NCBI GenBank assembly: GCA_905192935.1 | Contig: CAJJMX010000129.1 | Span: 1-5,372 of the forward strand | Reading direction: 5' to 3' | Source of the DNA: an uncultured Mailhella sp. | Lineage (GTDB): Bacteria; Desulfobacterota; Desulfovibrionia; Desulfovibrionales; Desulfovibrionaceae | Length of the DNA stretch: 5,372 nucleotides | In this document: positions 4,333-5,372 of the stretch, piece after piece | Layout of the letters: every line of letters begins with the position of its first letter | How positions within the stretch are numbered: the stretch's first letter is position 1 | Notes under the pieces: generated by a model | What the model saw: the letters and a program-made list of their open reading frames with translations, nothing else | Told to the model about the DNA's origin: nothing | Database searches by the model: none | Translations under genes and position numbers: made by a program

Positions 4333-5372
4333 TCAGAGAGGCGTGTCTCTGTTCATGACGCGGTTGAAGAACTCCTGCAGCACGGAAACAAGCCGGGCAT
4401 GAACGGCGTCACGCGTCTCATCGTCAACGCTGCCGCACAGAGAGGCCAGAGGTCCCGCGGGATCGGACTCCGGGCAGTTCGCCTGAAGAGCCGGAGCGTC
4501 AGCATCGTGCAGCAGCAGGTATTCCGGCCTGTTGTTCATCATGCCCACAAAGCGTTCCGCCTGTTCGGAAGGCCTGTTCCATCGTTCCGACTCCGCGCCG
4601 ATGAAGAGGCAGGGAATGTGTACGGAAGACAGGCTCTGCGTGTTGAAAAGCATGGAGAATCCCGGAGATACAAAGGCCATGGCACGAAAGCGCGCATCGG
4701 CCACGGGCGTATTGTGGGACAGAGGGGGCAGAAGGGGAAGTGCCACGGGAGGCGTGGGGATGCCGTGTTCTCTTGCCAGACGCATCTGTCTTTGATGACT
4801 GCGTGCCACGGCATCGGACAGACGCCGGAAAAGCTGTTCTCTGGCGGCGACGGCGGCATGCATCATGACGGTTTTTTCTTCCCGTTCCAGCGTGCGATGC
4901 TTCATGCTGGCGACAAGCTCGTCCATTCTGCCCGCGAGAAAGGGCGCGCACCATGGACTGTCCGTCGGACGGAGAAGGGCCTGCACGTCCGGCGACAGGG
5001 CCTCATCGGCCATGGCCGGGGTCACCAGAAAGTTCTGAAGCGTGCCTCTGCCGCTGTGCCGGATGCTGTTTTCAGCCGCAGGCTTCGGAGGCACAGCCTG
5101 GGGAAGCGAGATGGGAGGCACGGCGTTGTCCGGACGTATGTCGGGCTGAACGGGAGCGGAAGTGGCCGCATCCGCAGGGGAAGCTGCCTTTTTTTCGGCC
5201 ATGTCCAGAGGTCCGCCGGGCAGATCCTGCTCCTGAATCCTTTCCCGGCAGAAATCCGGCCAGGCGTCCGGCGTCATTTCACCGCCGGCAAGGAGCAGTC
5301 CGGCGGAAGCCGGCATGCCAAAGCCGAGAAAGGCGATGCGGGAAAGGTCCGCCTGCTTTCCTATCTGCGGAT
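4333..5372 (-). CDS. Alpha/beta-hydrolase (dienelactone-hydrolase-like), 5' end cut by the window, active site apparently lost
   Basis: The reading frame stays open to the right edge, so the ATG at 5316 is internal and 345 residues of the C-terminal part are visible. In fragment numbering, DLSRIAFLGFGMPASAG (8-24) aligns with the strand and nucleophile elbow that in predicted dienelactone hydrolases reads like RIG..GHSFGG. RFRAMAFVSPGF (227-238) matches the next core strand, IPCLFIGAESERWNRP (252-267) the strand carrying the catalytic acid, and LLLHDADAP (285-293) the histidine loop. The end (DDETRDAVHARLVSVLQEFF) fits the family C-terminus. GFGMP replaces GxSxG, and neither the usual Asp nor the His is in place, so a pseudoenzyme is inferred. 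A serine in PASAG (20-24) is a less likely nucleophile. A long insert, first Pro/Ala-rich (about 56-99) and then helical and charged, separates the two core strands. Cell location is unknown because the N-terminus is missing. Confidence 0.72.
   Translation of the reverse strand, partial: PQIGKQADLSRIAFLGFGMPASAGLLLAGGEMTPDAWPDFCRERIQEQDLPGGPLDMAEKKAASPADAATSAPVQPDIRPDNAVPPISLPQAVPPKPAAENSIRHSGRGTLQNFLVTPAMADEALSPDVQALLRPTDSPWCAPFLAGRMDELVASMKHRTLEREEKTVMMHAAVAAREQLFRRLSDAVARSHQRQMRLAREHGIPTPPVALPLLPPLSHNTPVADARFRAMAFVSPGFSMLFNTQSLSSVHIPCLFIGAESERWNRPSEQAERFVGMMNNRPEYLLLHDADAPALQANCPESDPAGPLASLCGSVDDETRDAVHARLVSVLQEFFNRVMNRDTPL

Overview
The window reads as chromosomal DNA from a GC-rich bacterium. 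Codons favour G or C in the third position, Shine-Dalgarno (SD) sequences are good, and TTG and GTG starts appear alongside ATG. The protein types would fit an anaerobic deltaproteobacterium of the Desulfovibrio/Bilophila kind, but that placement is an impression from protein style, not something the sequence proves. I see no mobile element, CRISPR array, tRNA or rRNA.

Layout. Positions 1-244 are a leader or intergenic stretch, with a strong SD at the extreme left edge that points leftward to a gene outside the window. CDS 245-1054 (+) is a complete ADP-ribosylglycohydrolase (DraG/ARH family) with every expected metal-binding motif. It converges on CDS 1114-2400 (-), a peptidase-U32-type protein of the TrhP/RlhA RNA-hydroxylation group with four conserved cysteines. 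A divergent intergenic region (2401-2509) holds a palindrome, a possible promoter and a perfect 10-bp hairpin that traps the next SD. CDS 2510-3145 (+) is a small exported acidic protein of unknown function. After a terminator-like hairpin, CDS 3205-4239 (+) is a second, distantly related ADP-ribosylglycohydrolase-family protein. It ends at a good intrinsic terminator (4257-4287). CDS 4333-5372 (-) is the C-terminal part of an alpha/beta-hydrolase (dienelactone-hydrolase-like) whose 5' end lies beyond the right edge.

How the parts relate. The two ADP-ribosylglycohydrolase-family proteins are within about 3 kb of each other but differ sharply. The first keeps the GGDSDT metal motif. The second reads GGDAAAN where the family has GGD-T-D-T-N, so it has lost an aspartate and a threonine that bind metal. 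The hydrolase at the right also seems to lack its nucleophile, acid and histidine. The clearest unusual signals are therefore two likely pseudoenzymes, plus hairpins sitting on or beside the SDs of three genes. No ADP-ribosyltransferase partner is visible, so I do not claim a toxin/antidote or defence system. The genes are on alternating strands and do not form one operon; only 2510-3145 and 3205-4239 could be co-transcribed.
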